Shown here piece by piece: positions 1 to 8,318 of a DNA stretch of 39,783 nt. Each line of letters starts with the position of its first letter. The first letter of the stretch is position 1. The notes beneath the pieces are model-generated. The model did no database searches. It saw only the letters and a list, made by a program, of their open reading frames with translations, and was not told the DNA's origin. Source of the DNA: Coriobacteriales bacterium (lineage in GTDB: Bacteria; Actinomycetota; Coriobacteriia; Coriobacteriales; UMGS124); assembly GCA_017515595.1 (NCBI GenBank), contig JAFWFL010000063.1, forward strand, positions 1 to 39,783, given 5' to 3'. A program made the position numbers and the translations under genes.

Positions 1-155
1 CACATGTCATCCTCCGCTTTAGCCTCATAAAAACGCTTCGGACGAAATGTGTACTCGGCCCCCTTCTCACATACTCACAAGGTATCGCAAGAGCCAGCCT
101 CCTGAGACATCCCATGATACAGCAAGGGCTTCTCGGTATTCTTATTGAGTTAATT
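1..155. other. Intergenic edge; possible start of a minus-strand gene leaving the window
   Basis: No convincing gene lies in this stretch. On the minus strand a GGAGG motif (positions 15-11) stands five bases before an ATG at 5-3, so a gene read leftward may begin here and lie almost wholly outside the window. Only two bases past that ATG are visible, so this cannot be tested here. Confidence 0.25.
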
Positions 156-191
156 AAAAAACCGCAGGTAGTTAAGTACCTGCGGTTTTTT
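156..191. terminator. Bidirectional Rho-independent terminator
   Basis: Two perfect 15-base arms (156-170 and 177-191) enclose a six-base loop. The arms begin with six A and end with six T, so a U-tract follows the GC-rich stem in either direction. It sits 30 bases past the stop of the minus-strand penicillin-binding protein gene and would end that transcript. Confidence 0.9.
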
Positions 192-220
192 TGGTTTAAC
201 TATGCTGGGGGAGTAGCGCC

Positions 221-2317
221 TTAGGTGCCGGCAGTCTCGGTATAGCCTGCTCCGCCTGAATTGTCAGTGTTAGTCTGATTGGTTTGTCCCTCAGTGTTTG
301 TTGTTGAACTACTGTTTTCATCAGTCTTGGTAGAGTCGCTTGGGGTAGTTGTTGTAGTTGGTTCAGGCGCCGGAGGTATGTATACCCAGGTGCCCAAGCC
401 AAAGCTAAAGTACGAGCTGTCGAGATATAAGGGATCGTATGCGAAGGGGAATTCTGAGCGCGGCAGGCCGTTGAGTGTATTGCTCATAAAGCGGCTGAAG
501 ATGGGGCAGGAAAGCGAATACGGACGGCCTTCGGCGCCAAGGTAGTACACCGTTGCATCTACGCGGTAACCGCACCATACAGCACAGGCAAGCTGAGGTG
601 TGTAGCCGCAGAACCAAAGGTCACGGTAGCTCTCGGTGGTACCTGTTTTACCTGCCACAGGCTGGTTTACCGTAAGAGCGGCAGCATAACCCGTCGCCCA
701 TGAGGGGTCTCCGCTGATAACACCCTCGAGTACGTTGGTAACGGCATACGCAACTTCAGGAGAAATAGCCTGTACGCCGTAAGCTTCATACTGATACAGA
801 ATATTACCGTTACGGTCATATACCTCAGTAATTGCGGTTGGCTCGATGTAGATACCGCCGGTAGCGAGCGTGCCGTAGGCCGAGCACATCTCGAGTACAC
901 TGCAGCCCTGGGTGCCAAGTGTCAGAGAATTATACGGCTCAAGATCACTCTTAATACCCATCGCGTGGGCAACGTCTACCACACTTTGCGCGCCAATTTC
1001 GTCAATTACCTGAGCATATCCGGTGTTGGAAGAAATCCAGGTTGCCTGCTTTAAAGACAAAATGCCATAGCTTTGGTAGCCAAAGTTATTCACATACCAG
1101 TCGCCAACCATAACCGGCGAATTACAGTTAATATAAATATCCGGGTTCATGCCTGCCTGGATGGCGGCAGTTAGCGTAAACATCTTAAATGAAGAGCCCG
1201 GCTGCCTGCGCGCCTGAGTTGCAAGGTTAAACTGGTCCACATTGTAATCTCTGCCGCCAATCATGGCTTTAATATGGCCGGTATGGGGGTCAATAGCAAT
1301 GAGAGCCGCCTCGAGATCATCATAGGCAAGACCAATAACGCTATCTACCGCTTCCTCGGCAACTGCTTGAATAGAAGGAACAATGGTGGTCTTAACGGTA
1401 AGGCCGCCCTTAAAGATAATGTCGGTTGAGAACTGCTGAGACAAGCGCGTTTTTACATAGTCAACAAAGTACGGGTACGCATATGCGCCGGATTGGACGC
1501 GCGGAGTATAGTTCAGAACCAACGGCTGCTCAACTGTATCTTCATAGGTTGCTTGCGAAATATCGCCGTTTGCAAGCATACGGTATAAAACTGAGTTACG
1601 ACGCTCGAGAGCGAGCTCAGGGTTTTGCGTGGGGTCATATGAGGACGGCGACTGGGGAAGGCCGGCGATGGTTGCAGCTTCTGCGAGGGTTAACTCAGCA
1701 CAGGTTTTGCCAAAGTAGGTCTCGCTAGCGGCTTCAACACCATAACAACCGGCTCCGTAATAAATAGAATTGAGATACATCATGAGAATCTGATCTTTTG
1801 AATACATTTTCTCAAGCTGAAGCGCAATATAAGCTTCGCGCAGCTTACGGCGCAGCGTATGCTCAAACTGTTCGTCTTTGAGTACGGTATTACGTACCAG
1901 CTGCTGGGTTATGGTAGAAGCGCCTCCGCTGCCGCCGGCGATTTGTGCAACTACGGCACGCATAATACCGCGGTAGTCAACACCGTTATGGCTGTAATAA
2001 CGTTCGTCCTCAATGTCAACGGTTGCCTGCAAAATGTAGGGAGAGCACTCGTCAATCATAATAGGCGTGCGGTTCTCCATATAAAACTCGGCAATAACAT
2101 TACCGTCAGCGTCAAGAACCGTGGTTGGCTCGGCAAGCAGGTATGAGTCAGTATCGCTGTAATCAGGCAAATCTTCAAGCCAGGCAAGGCACATCTGAAC
2201 ACCCGCAACTAAAAAGGCTGCAATAAAGGCGAGGGTAAAAAGGATTGTGCCAAGAATTAGATATTTACCAATACGCGGTTTGGCGGTAGAACGAATCTTC
2301 CTGGTACGTGCTGTCAT
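221..2317 (-). CDS. Class A penicillin-binding protein (bifunctional transglycosylase/transpeptidase)
   Basis: Builds peptidoglycan outside the membrane: a GT51 glycosyltransferase domain polymerises lipid II and a transpeptidase domain cross-links the stems. A short basic N-terminus and one membrane segment (about residues 20-45) precede the GT51 domain, whose catalytic Glu lies in EDERYYSH near residue 103; STITQQL and YLNSIYYG follow. The transpeptidase carries the nucleophile Ser in SSFK (about 373), SSN (about 428) and KTGTT (about 556). The last 45 residues are a Thr/Ser/Asn/Gln-rich tail, probably disordered. The ATG at 2317 is chosen over the TTG six bases upstream because GAAAGG (2331-2326) is eight bases before it. 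About 699 residues, normal for PBP1-type proteins. Apparently monocistronic, divergent from tyrS and ending at the terminator at 156-191. Confidence 0.95.
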   Translation of the reverse strand: MTARTRKIRSTAKPRIGKYLILGTILFTLAFIAAFLVAGVQMCLAWLEDLPDYSDTDSYLLAEPTTVLDADGNVIAEFYMENRTPIMIDECSPYILQATVDIEDERYYSHNGVDYRGIMRAVVAQIAGGSGGASTITQQLVRNTVLKDEQFEHTLRRKLREAYIALQLEKMYSKDQILMMYLNSIYYGAGCYGVEAASETYFGKTCAELTLAEAATIAGLPQSPSSYDPTQNPELALERRNSVLYRMLANGDISQATYEDTVEQPLVLNYTPRVQSGAYAYPYFVDYVKTRLSQQFSTDIIFKGGLTVKTTIVPSIQAVAEEAVDSVIGLAYDDLEAALIAIDPHTGHIKAMIGGRDYNVDQFNLATQARRQPGSSFKMFTLTAAIQAGMNPDIYINCNSPVMVGDWYVNNFGYQSYGILSLKQATWISSNTGYAQVIDEIGAQSVVDVAHAMGIKSDLEPYNSLTLGTQGCSVLEMCSAYGTLATGGIYIEPTAITEVYDRNGNILYQYEAYGVQAISPEVAYAVTNVLEGVISGDPSWATGYAAALTVNQPVAGKTGTTESYRDLWFCGYTPQLACAVWCGYRVDATVYYLGAEGRPYSLSCPIFSRFMSNTLNGLPRSEFPFAYDPLYLDSSYFSFGLGTWVYIPPAPEPTTTTTPSDSTKTDENSSSTTNTEGQTNQTNTDNSGGAGYTETAGT

Positions 2318-2458
2318 GAACAAAACCTTTCATAAGCTGCCGCGAACAAAACAACAGGGGGAACAACAGTCTTGCTCCGTTCAGGTAATCTCGTATTATC
2401 TCTCATGCAGCTCAAGATTATGTGCAGGGTTTTTGCTTCTCCACCAAGGAGCTAAACC

Positions 2459-2490
2459 TTGAACACAGATTGCACAGGAATACGTATACT
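2459..2490 (+). promoter_or_regulatory. Possible tyrS promoter
   Basis: TTGAAC (2459-2464) and TATACT (2485-2490) are good -35 and -10 matches, but the spacer is 20 bases, longer than ideal. The -10 lies 43 bases before the chosen tyrS start. I see no T-box features in the 216-base gap between the PBP gene and tyrS. Confidence 0.35.
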
Positions 2491-2533
2491 ATGCTATGTA
2501 TCGCATTGTAAAGGTTTAAGAAAGGATACATCT

Positions 2534-3742
2534 GTGAGTATTTCTGTTGAAGAGCAGCTTAAAGTCATTACTTCCGGTGTCGAGAAGATCGTGCCGCTTG
2601 AAGATCTTAAGAAAAAGCTTGAGCAGGGGCGTCCGCTCAACATCAAGCTGGGTGTTGACCCCACAAGCCCTGACCTCCACCTGGGGCATGCGGTTCCTCT
2701 GCACAAGATGCGCCAGTTCCAGGATCTCGGCCACAACGTTACGCTCATCATTGGCAACGGTACCGCAATGATTGGCGACCCGTCGGGTAAAAACACCACG
2801 AGGCCGCAGCTTTCGCAAGAAACTATCGAAGCCAATGCAGCCACCTATGTTGAGCAGGCCATGAAGGTGCTTGACCCCGAGCGTACAACCATTGTGCACA
2901 ACGGCGACTGGATTCTCAGCATGGACCTCAAGAAGCTGCTTGAGGTCGCAAGCAAGTTTACCGTTGCGCGCATTCTGGAGCGCGATGACTTTACCAAGCG
3001 TTATAACAACCATACCCCCATTGCCCTTCATGAGTTCCTGTACCCGGTTATGCAGGCATATGACTCGGTTATGATTAACGCAGACGTCGAGATGGGCGGT
3101 TCTGACCAGCTGTTTAACCTGCTTGCCGGCCGTGAGCTTATGGAAAAAGTGGGCATGGAGCCTCAGGTTGCGCTCTGCATGCCGCTGCTCGAAGGCACCG
3201 ACGGCGTTCGTAAGATGAGCAAGAGCTACGGCAACTATGTTGGTCTTACTGATGCTCCTGATGACATGTTTGGCAAAATCATGTCAATCCCTGATACGCT
3301 CATTGTGAAGTACTATCGCCTCGCAACCTATGTTCCCGTTGATGAGATTGATGCCATCGAGCATGATCTCGAAGCCGGAACCGGTGACCCCAACCAGCTC
3401 AAGCGCCGCCTCGCAAGACTCATCATCGACAATTATCACGGTGAGGGCATGGGTACGGCTGCCGAGGATGCGTTTAACCGCGTACACCGCGATCATGACA
3501 TTCCCGAGGTTATTGAGGATCACGCATATGATCTCTCGGGCGATGTATACATTCCCGCGCTTTTGCAGGAACTTGGATTTACCGCAACCGCAGGCGAAGG
3601 CCGTAGGCTTATTGACGGTAACGGCGTAAAACTCGGCGGAGAAACCATCCCCGCAAAAACCTACAACCTTCCCGGTTCAGAGTTTGCCGGTAAAATCATT
3701 CAAGCCGGTAAACGCAAGTTCGCAAGGATCATCAGCGCGTAG
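2534..3742 (+). CDS. tyrS: Tyrosyl-tRNA synthetase
   Basis: Charges tRNA-Tyr with tyrosine in the cytoplasm. It is a class I synthetase: the HIGH-type motif is HLGH (residues 49-52, in DLHLGHAVPLHKMRQF) and the second ATP-binding signature is KMSKS (227-231). LGVDPTSPDLHLGH and the 402-residue length fit the TyrZ-like branch better than the E. coli TyrS branch. The C-terminal 60 residues (GEGRRLIDGNGVKLGG) form an S4-like RNA-binding domain. The GTG at 2534 is preferred to an in-frame start 75 bases upstream because AAGAAAGGA (2518-2526) is seven bases before it, and the upstream start would overlap the proposed promoter. Confidence 0.96.
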   Translation: MSISVEEQLKVITSGVEKIVPLEDLKKKLEQGRPLNIKLGVDPTSPDLHLGHAVPLHKMRQFQDLGHNVTLIIGNGTAMIGDPSGKNTTRPQLSQETIEANAATYVEQAMKVLDPERTTIVHNGDWILSMDLKKLLEVASKFTVARILERDDFTKRYNNHTPIALHEFLYPVMQAYDSVMINADVEMGGSDQLFNLLAGRELMEKVGMEPQVALCMPLLEGTDGVRKMSKSYGNYVGLTDAPDDMFGKIMSIPDTLIVKYYRLATYVPVDEIDAIEHDLEAGTGDPNQLKRRLARLIIDNYHGEGMGTAAEDAFNRVHRDHDIPEVIEDHAYDLSGDVYIPALLQELGFTATAGEGRRLIDGNGVKLGGETIPAKTYNLPGSEFAGKIIQAGKRKFARIISA

Positions 3743-3878
3743 AGCTTGGAATCCAACCCGCCTGTGAACAGTTCTGTCAATTTGAGAGTCCTAACTTCGT
3801 GTTTATTTGGCGGAGGGCTTACATCAATTTGTAAAGGCGGGTAAAATAACACCTCTTCTTAGTGCGTCTTACATTTTG

Positions 3879-3916
3879 ACGCGCGGCTTGTTCTCAACGG
3901 GGAACAGGCCGCGCGT
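3879..3916 (+). promoter_or_regulatory. Leader hairpin 1 between tyrS and the MFS exporter
   Basis: Fifteen-base arms (3879-3893 and 3902-3916) with one G-U pair enclose an eight-base loop. No long U-tract follows, so it is not a simple terminator. A six-codon ORF GTG..TGA (3862-3879, reading MRLTF) ends at its foot but has no clear ribosome binding site. Together with hairpin 2 it looks like the leader of the exporter mRNA. Confidence 0.55.
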
Positions 3917-3926
3917 TTGCGTGTAT

Positions 3927-3960
3927 AGCGAGCGCCTTTATAAGGTGCTCGCTTTTGTTT
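3927..3960 (+). terminator. Terminator-like hairpin 2 (tyrS terminator or attenuator of the MFS gene)
   Basis: Twelve-base arms (3927-3938, 3942-3953) with one G-U pair and a three-base loop are followed by TTTTGTTT. It ends 20 bases before the exporter ATG at 3981, directly against the ribosome binding site GGAAAGGGGA (3961-3970). A promoter does not fit in between, so any transcript of the exporter must pass through this hairpin. Confidence 0.7.
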
Positions 3961-3980
3961 GGAAAGGGGATTTTAAATTT

Positions 3981-5903
3981 ATGAGTCTTACTCAATCTTT
4001 GGGTATCACACGCAAACAACTCTTCACACTTGCAATTATTGTTTTTGGTACATTTGTAGCGGTGCTCAACTCAACTGTCGTTTCTCCGGCTTTGCCAAAT
4101 ATTATGGCCGAGATGAGCATTGACGCGGCAACCGCACAATGGCTCACCACCGGTTTTACCCTGGTTAATGCCATCATGATTCCTATTACGGCGTTTTTGC
4201 AGGACAAGTTTTCTACTCGTTTGCTCTTTGCGGTATCTATGGGTGTCTTCACTGTGGGCAGTGTTCTCGCAGGCTGGGGACCTAATTTTGCGGTACTTCT
4301 TGCGGGGCGTTTGGTACAAGCTGCCGGCGAAGGAATTCTTATGCCGCTTACCGGTACGGTTCTTTTGCTCATGTTCCCGGTTGAGCGACGCGGAACGGCC
4401 ATGGGAATCTTTGGCGTCATCCTTGCATTTGCTCCTGCGTTTGGTCCTACGGCAGCAGGTTTTGTAGTTGACAATGCCAACTGGCACATTATGTTTTATG
4501 CAATAGCCGCACTTTCTCTGATTGTTACGCTCCTTGGCGCCTTCATGCTCGAAAAGAGCGCGGGCATGAACCCTGCCGCTACGCTCGACGTGGCATCAGT
4601 CATACTGTCTACCTTAGGTTTTGGCGGACTTTTGTATGGTTTGAGCGACATTGGTTCAAACGGCGTTACCGTTTTGGGCTCGGTCATTGGCTTGGTTGGC
4701 ATTGCGGCGCTTATACTCTTCTTTTACCGACAGCTCCATATGGAGACACCCATGCTCGAACTGCGTGTTCTTTCGAACCGTACGTTTGCGATTTCGACCA
4801 TCATTACCATGATTATCCAAGGCGCTCTTATGGCAGGCGGAATCCTCTTACCTATCTATCTGCAGACATACCGTGGATTCAGCGCTACGGTATCGGGCCT
4901 GGTACTAATGCCCGGTGCTATTACCATGGGTGTTATGGGCCTTATTGCCGGCAGGCTGTTTGATAAACGCGGTCCGCGCAGACTTGCCATTATTGGTACC
5001 GGCGTGCTCACGTTGTTTACCTTTGCGCTTATGTTCCTGGATGATTCTATATCTCCGTTAACCATCGCCATCATTTATACCGTGCGTCTCTTTGCGCTTT
5101 CTCTTGTCAACATGCCTATTGGTACCTGGGGCATGAATGCGCTTGAGAACCGTCTTATCAACCACGGCAACTCGGTAAGCAACACATTCCGCCAGGTAGC
5201 GGGCTCAATGGGCACAGCGGTTATCATTAGCATTTCTACTATTGTAACCCAGGCGTCACTCAACAGTATGGACGCAACACACGCGGGTATCCACGGCGTA
5301 AACATGGCGTTCATGACAGCTGCCTGTCTCTGCCTTGTTGGTTTTATACTGACGGTTATTTTTGTACGCGAAACAAAAACCGCTCATGCCGAGACTGAAA
5401 CAGACATTGCCCGTCGCAGTGTTATTTCTCAGATCATGAAGACTGATGTCTTCAGCCTTCCTGCTACCGCTACCGTTCGCGAAGCCGTCGCTCTGTTTGT
5501 GGAAAAGGGCATCAGCGCCGCTCCGCTGGTAGATGCATCAGGAAAAGCGGTTGGCTTTATCAGCGATGGCGACATCTTGCGCCTGCTCTCCACACGTACT
5601 ACCACGGTAGTCGATCCTATCATCATGATCTCAAACACCATTACCAATGTGGGACTCAATGATGCCTTTGACGATAAACTGGCTGCTGTTTTGAACATGC
5701 GTGCACAGGATATTGCCACCAAAGCAACCATTGGCGTAAGCCCTGATGCTGACCTTGCCGAGGTCTGCCGCGTTTTGGGTGACAACCACCTCAAGAAGGT
5801 TCCCGTACTCGAAGACGGCAAACTGGTAGGCGTCATCAACCGCAGCGATATCATGAAGTTCTTGATGCGCACCTTCCTCGAAAAAGAAAGCTCCGCCGCA
5901 TAA
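3981..5903 (+). CDS. DHA2-family MFS exporter with C-terminal CBS-domain pair
   Basis: Residues 1-460 are a hydrophobic major facilitator of the EmrB/QacA (DHA2, normally 14-helix) type, probably a proton-driven drug or metabolite exporter. LNSTVVSPALPNIMAEM near the N-terminus is the DHA2 motif after helix 1, and GRLVQAAGEGILMPL is also typical. Residues about 480-630 are unlike a transporter: they form two CBS repeats (IMKTDVFSLPATATVREAV...GFISDGDILRLL and MRAQDIATKATIGVSPDADL...GVINRSDIMKFL), a module that usually binds adenine nucleotides and gates an attached protein. The ATG at 3981 is used because GGAAAGGGGA lies ten bases upstream; the open frame continues upstream to 3807, but that part runs through both leader hairpins and has no transporter character. 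Substrate unknown. Confidence 0.9.
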   Translation: MSLTQSLGITRKQLFTLAIIVFGTFVAVLNSTVVSPALPNIMAEMSIDAATAQWLTTGFTLVNAIMIPITAFLQDKFSTRLLFAVSMGVFTVGSVLAGWGPNFAVLLAGRLVQAAGEGILMPLTGTVLLLMFPVERRGTAMGIFGVILAFAPAFGPTAAGFVVDNANWHIMFYAIAALSLIVTLLGAFMLEKSAGMNPAATLDVASVILSTLGFGGLLYGLSDIGSNGVTVLGSVIGLVGIAALILFFYRQLHMETPMLELRVLSNRTFAISTIITMIIQGALMAGGILLPIYLQTYRGFSATVSGLVLMPGAITMGVMGLIAGRLFDKRGPRRLAIIGTGVLTLFTFALMFLDDSISPLTIAIIYTVRLFALSLVNMPIGTWGMNALENRLINHGNSVSNTFRQVAGSMGTAVIISISTIVTQASLNSMDATHAGIHGVNMAFMTAACLCLVGFILTVIFVRETKTAHAETETDIARRSVISQIMKTDVFSLPATATVREAVALFVEKGISAAPLVDASGKAVGFISDGDILRLLSTRTTTVVDPIIMISNTITNVGLNDAFDDKLAAVLNMRAQDIATKATIGVSPDADLAEVCRVLGDNHLKKVPVLEDGKLVGVINRSDIMKFLMRTFLEKESSAA

Positions 5904-5928
5904 ACTAAGAGCAGCCTCATTGGAGACT

Positions 5929-5997
5929 GTCCAAAACTGCTTGCGTGCACAAGATTTCTCAAATTTGAGAAATCTTGTGCACGCAAGTTTTTTGGAC
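5929..5997. terminator. Long palindrome acting as terminator
   Basis: Positions 5940-5987 form a perfect 48-base palindrome (two 24-base arms, no loop). Outer arms GTCCAAAA (5929-5936) and TTTTGGAC (5990-5997) extend it across a small internal bulge. Six T follow the inner stem, so it should end transcription from the MFS gene, whose stop is 25 bases before it. It is far longer than an ordinary terminator. Confidence 0.75.
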
Positions 5998-6061
5998 GGT
6001 TTGCCGGGGGCGAGCAAGAGAAAACTTGATCCAACCTTCTATTATAATACTCGGATTTTGT

Positions 6062-6090
6062 TTGCGTCCTTTTTTAAGCTGAGCTATAGT
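6062..6090 (+). promoter_or_regulatory. Promoter of nagA and the choline-activation genes
   Basis: TTGCGT (6062-6067) and TATAGT (6085-6090) are separated by exactly 17 bases and lie 42 bases before the nagA ATG. A second TATAAT (6043-6048) occurs just upstream without a good -35. Confidence 0.5.
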
Positions 6091-6131
6091 TATAACTTAT
6101 AAGGTTTTGCTATGGACGGAGCGTTACTGCT

Positions 6132-7316
6132 ATGAATAGGATACAGGCTCAGAGAGGTCAAGCTATTTGTTCTGTTGTTGGCGGTCTGGTATTTGACGGA
6201 CATGGATTTATGCCGGCAGACATTCAAATAGATAACGGCCATTTTACGGAGATACCCCTGCCGTATCCCGACGGGGACCCTCTTAATGCCTCGGGTTGCT
6301 ATGTGATCCCGGGCCTTATTGATCTCCATTTTCATGGTTGCAAAGGTGAGGACTTTAGCGATGGGAGTGCAACGGGTTTGCACACAATCGCAGCTTATGA
6401 GGCTTATGAAGGTATCACCGCGATTTGCCCAGCAAGTATGACGCTTTCTCATGAGCATCTTATAAAAGCCTTTGCAAATGCCGCTGCCTTTAAGCCTCTC
6501 GAGAATGAAGCAGCACTTGTGGGCATTAACATGGAAGGTCCGTATATTTCTCCGCAAAAGCTTGGAGCTCAAAATCCTGCGTATGTACGCCCGGCAAGTG
6601 TCTCTGAGTTTGAGGAATTGCAAAATGCTGCGCAGGGACTGGTTAAGCTTGTTGATGTTGCTCCCGAGATACCCGGTACGCTTGAGTTTGTGAGCCAAAT
6701 TTCAAAAGGCGAGGGGAGATGCGCCGACGGAGAGCCGGCGAGGGTTTCTCTCGCACATACTTGCGCAGGTTATGATTGTGCGCGCGAAGCATTTGCACAT
6801 GGAGCAAACCACATGACGCATCTCTTTAATGCAATGCCCGGTCTTCACCATCGCGATCCCGGCCCTATTGCGGCAGCAGCCGAGAATCCCGCTGTAATGG
6901 CGGAGCTCATTTGTGACGGCGTACACGTGCACGAGGCTATGGTAAAGCTTGCCTTTAAGCTCTTTGGCAGTAACCGTATTATTCTTATCAGCGATACCAT
7001 GCGTGCCTGCGGTCTTAATGACGGTACCTATGATCTGGGTGGTCAGGAAGTCCATGTAAAAGGTTCTCAAGCTACCCTCAAAGACGGCACATTGGCGGGT
7101 TCGGTAACCAATCTTATGCACTGCCTGCAAACTGCAATCCATATGGGAGTTCCGGTGGCAGATGCCATGAATGCTGCGACAATCAACCCCGCCCGCGCGT
7201 TACATATAGATTCCGAGCGCGGTTCAATTGAACCCGGTAAGATTGCCGATGCCGTCATCCTTGATGCAGACTACCATGTTCAACATGTTATAGCACGAGG
7301 ATGTCTGGTGCGATGA
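6132..7316 (+). CDS. nagA: N-acetylglucosamine-6-phosphate deacetylase
   Basis: Hydrolyses GlcNAc-6-phosphate to glucosamine-6-phosphate and acetate in the cytoplasm, in amino-sugar recycling and catabolism. It is an amidohydrolase-fold enzyme: DLHFHG (His66, His68), NMEGPYIS (Glu near 135), LAHTCAGYD and HLFNAMPGLHHRDPG follow in the NagA order, and the catalytic Asp is in LISDTMRA (about residue 288). Length 394 residues is normal. The ATG at 6132 follows GGACGGAG at ten bases. Only 22 bases separate it from the LicC-like gene, so co-transcription with the choline genes is likely. No nagB or PTS gene is present, so here it may serve surface-glycan amino-sugar turnover, which is inference. 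Confidence 0.93.
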   Translation: MNRIQAQRGQAICSVVGGLVFDGHGFMPADIQIDNGHFTEIPLPYPDGDPLNASGCYVIPGLIDLHFHGCKGEDFSDGSATGLHTIAAYEAYEGITAICPASMTLSHEHLIKAFANAAAFKPLENEAALVGINMEGPYISPQKLGAQNPAYVRPASVSEFEELQNAAQGLVKLVDVAPEIPGTLEFVSQISKGEGRCADGEPARVSLAHTCAGYDCAREAFAHGANHMTHLFNAMPGLHHRDPGPIAAAAENPAVMAELICDGVHVHEAMVKLAFKLFGSNRIILISDTMRACGLNDGTYDLGGQEVHVKGSQATLKDGTLAGSVTNLMHCLQTAIHMGVPVADAMNAATINPARALHIDSERGSIEPGKIADAVILDADYHVQHVIARGCLVR

Positions 7317-7338
7317 TACTATATTAAAGGAGAATGTG

Positions 7339-8244
7339 ATGTTAAATCGCTATGAGTTTGAGGTTTTGTGCTATGTGGAAAGAGAGAATAAAACCACCTA
7401 CTCTATTCGACAATTAAGCGATACGCTCTGCATCTCGGGCACAACGATTATGAAGAGTCTCGAATCATTAAAGGACCAGGGTTTAATTACCTCAGAGTCC
7501 GGAACTCTGAGTATCACAAAACAAGGACTTGCTGCGCTTGAGCCATACAGAGTTAAAAGAGCCATTATTCTTGCCGCAGGGTTTGGATCACGGATGATGC
7601 CTGCGACGGCAGACAGGCCAAAACCCATGGTCAGGATAAACGGCGTACGAATAATCGATACACTTCTGGATGCTTTAATAGCGGTTGGAATTAAAGATAT
7701 TACCATTATTGGCGGCTATAAGTTTAACAAGTTAAAGGAGCTTGAAGAAAAGTATCCTTTTGTAAAGCTTATCGAAAATGTTAACTATGCGAGTACAAAT
7801 AATATTTCGTCTGCGCTGTTGTCGTTTGATGCATTGCATGACGGCTGCTATTTTTGTGAGGCAGACCTTTATATAACTAACCCTCAGGTGATTACAAAGT
7901 ACCAGTATGCAAGCAACATCCTGGGCTCCTATTCAATGGAAACAGATGACTGGAGCTTTAAGATGGATAACGGATATCTGATTAATTACCAAAAGGGAAA
8001 TACCTACTGTTATAACTATTATGGTATATCCTATTGGACTCCTGAGGATTGCGAGAAACTGAAAAAGGATTTTGCCGAGGTATACTATCATGCAGAGGGC
8101 GGAACCGACGTTTTTTGGGAATTTGTGCCGTTTGTTCTGAGAAAAGAGAACTATAACGTAGAGATTCGTCCCTGTAAGAAGCAAGATATCATGGAAGTGG
8201 ACAATTATTATGAATTGGCTCAGCTGGATCCCAGTTACCGGTGA
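7339..8244 (+). CDS. LicC-like cytidylyltransferase with N-terminal winged-helix domain
   Basis: Probable CTP:phosphocholine cytidylyltransferase, making CDP-choline for LicD-type transferases. Residues 1-70 resemble a MarR-like winged helix (IRQLSDTLCISGTTIMKSLE, then LITSESGTLSITKQGL). Residues 74-301 are a Rossmann-type nucleotidyltransferase: IILAAGFGSRMMP is the nucleotide-binding loop, RPKPM supplies the conserved Lys, and EADLYI holds an acidic metal-binding pair. The ATG at 7339 is chosen over the GTG one codon upstream because AGGAGA then lies five bases away. It is paralogous to the N-terminal half of the next gene. The winged helix fused to an enzyme could be a regulator or just a scaffold. 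Phosphocholine as substrate is inferred from the LicA fusion next door. Confidence 0.85.
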   Translation: MLNRYEFEVLCYVERENKTTYSIRQLSDTLCISGTTIMKSLESLKDQGLITSESGTLSITKQGLAALEPYRVKRAIILAAGFGSRMMPATADRPKPMVRINGVRIIDTLLDALIAVGIKDITIIGGYKFNKLKELEEKYPFVKLIENVNYASTNNISSALLSFDALHDGCYFCEADLYITNPQVITKYQYASNILGSYSMETDDWSFKMDNGYLINYQKGNTYCYNYYGISYWTPEDCEKLKKDFAEVYYHAEGGTDVFWEFVPFVLRKENYNVEIRPCKKQDIMEVDNYYELAQLDPSYR

Positions 8245-8318
8245 TGGGGGAGAGTTAATACAGATGCAACACAGATACTGTAAAAGAGAAGTAATACGTA
8301 TTGATTGAAAGGCCAGCC

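Noticed and set aside
2318-2533. T-box riboswitch upstream of tyrS
   Set aside because: No specifier-stem or T-box-like conserved sequence and no terminator/antiterminator pair before the GTG start.
3807-3980. N-terminal extension of the MFS exporter
   Set aside because: The frame is open, but it runs through both leader hairpins and lacks transporter character; the ATG at 3981 has a strong ribosome site.
5429-6034. 201-codon minus-strand frame over the CBS domains and the palindrome
   Set aside because: Antisense to clear CBS repeats; begins inside the palindrome without a ribosome site.
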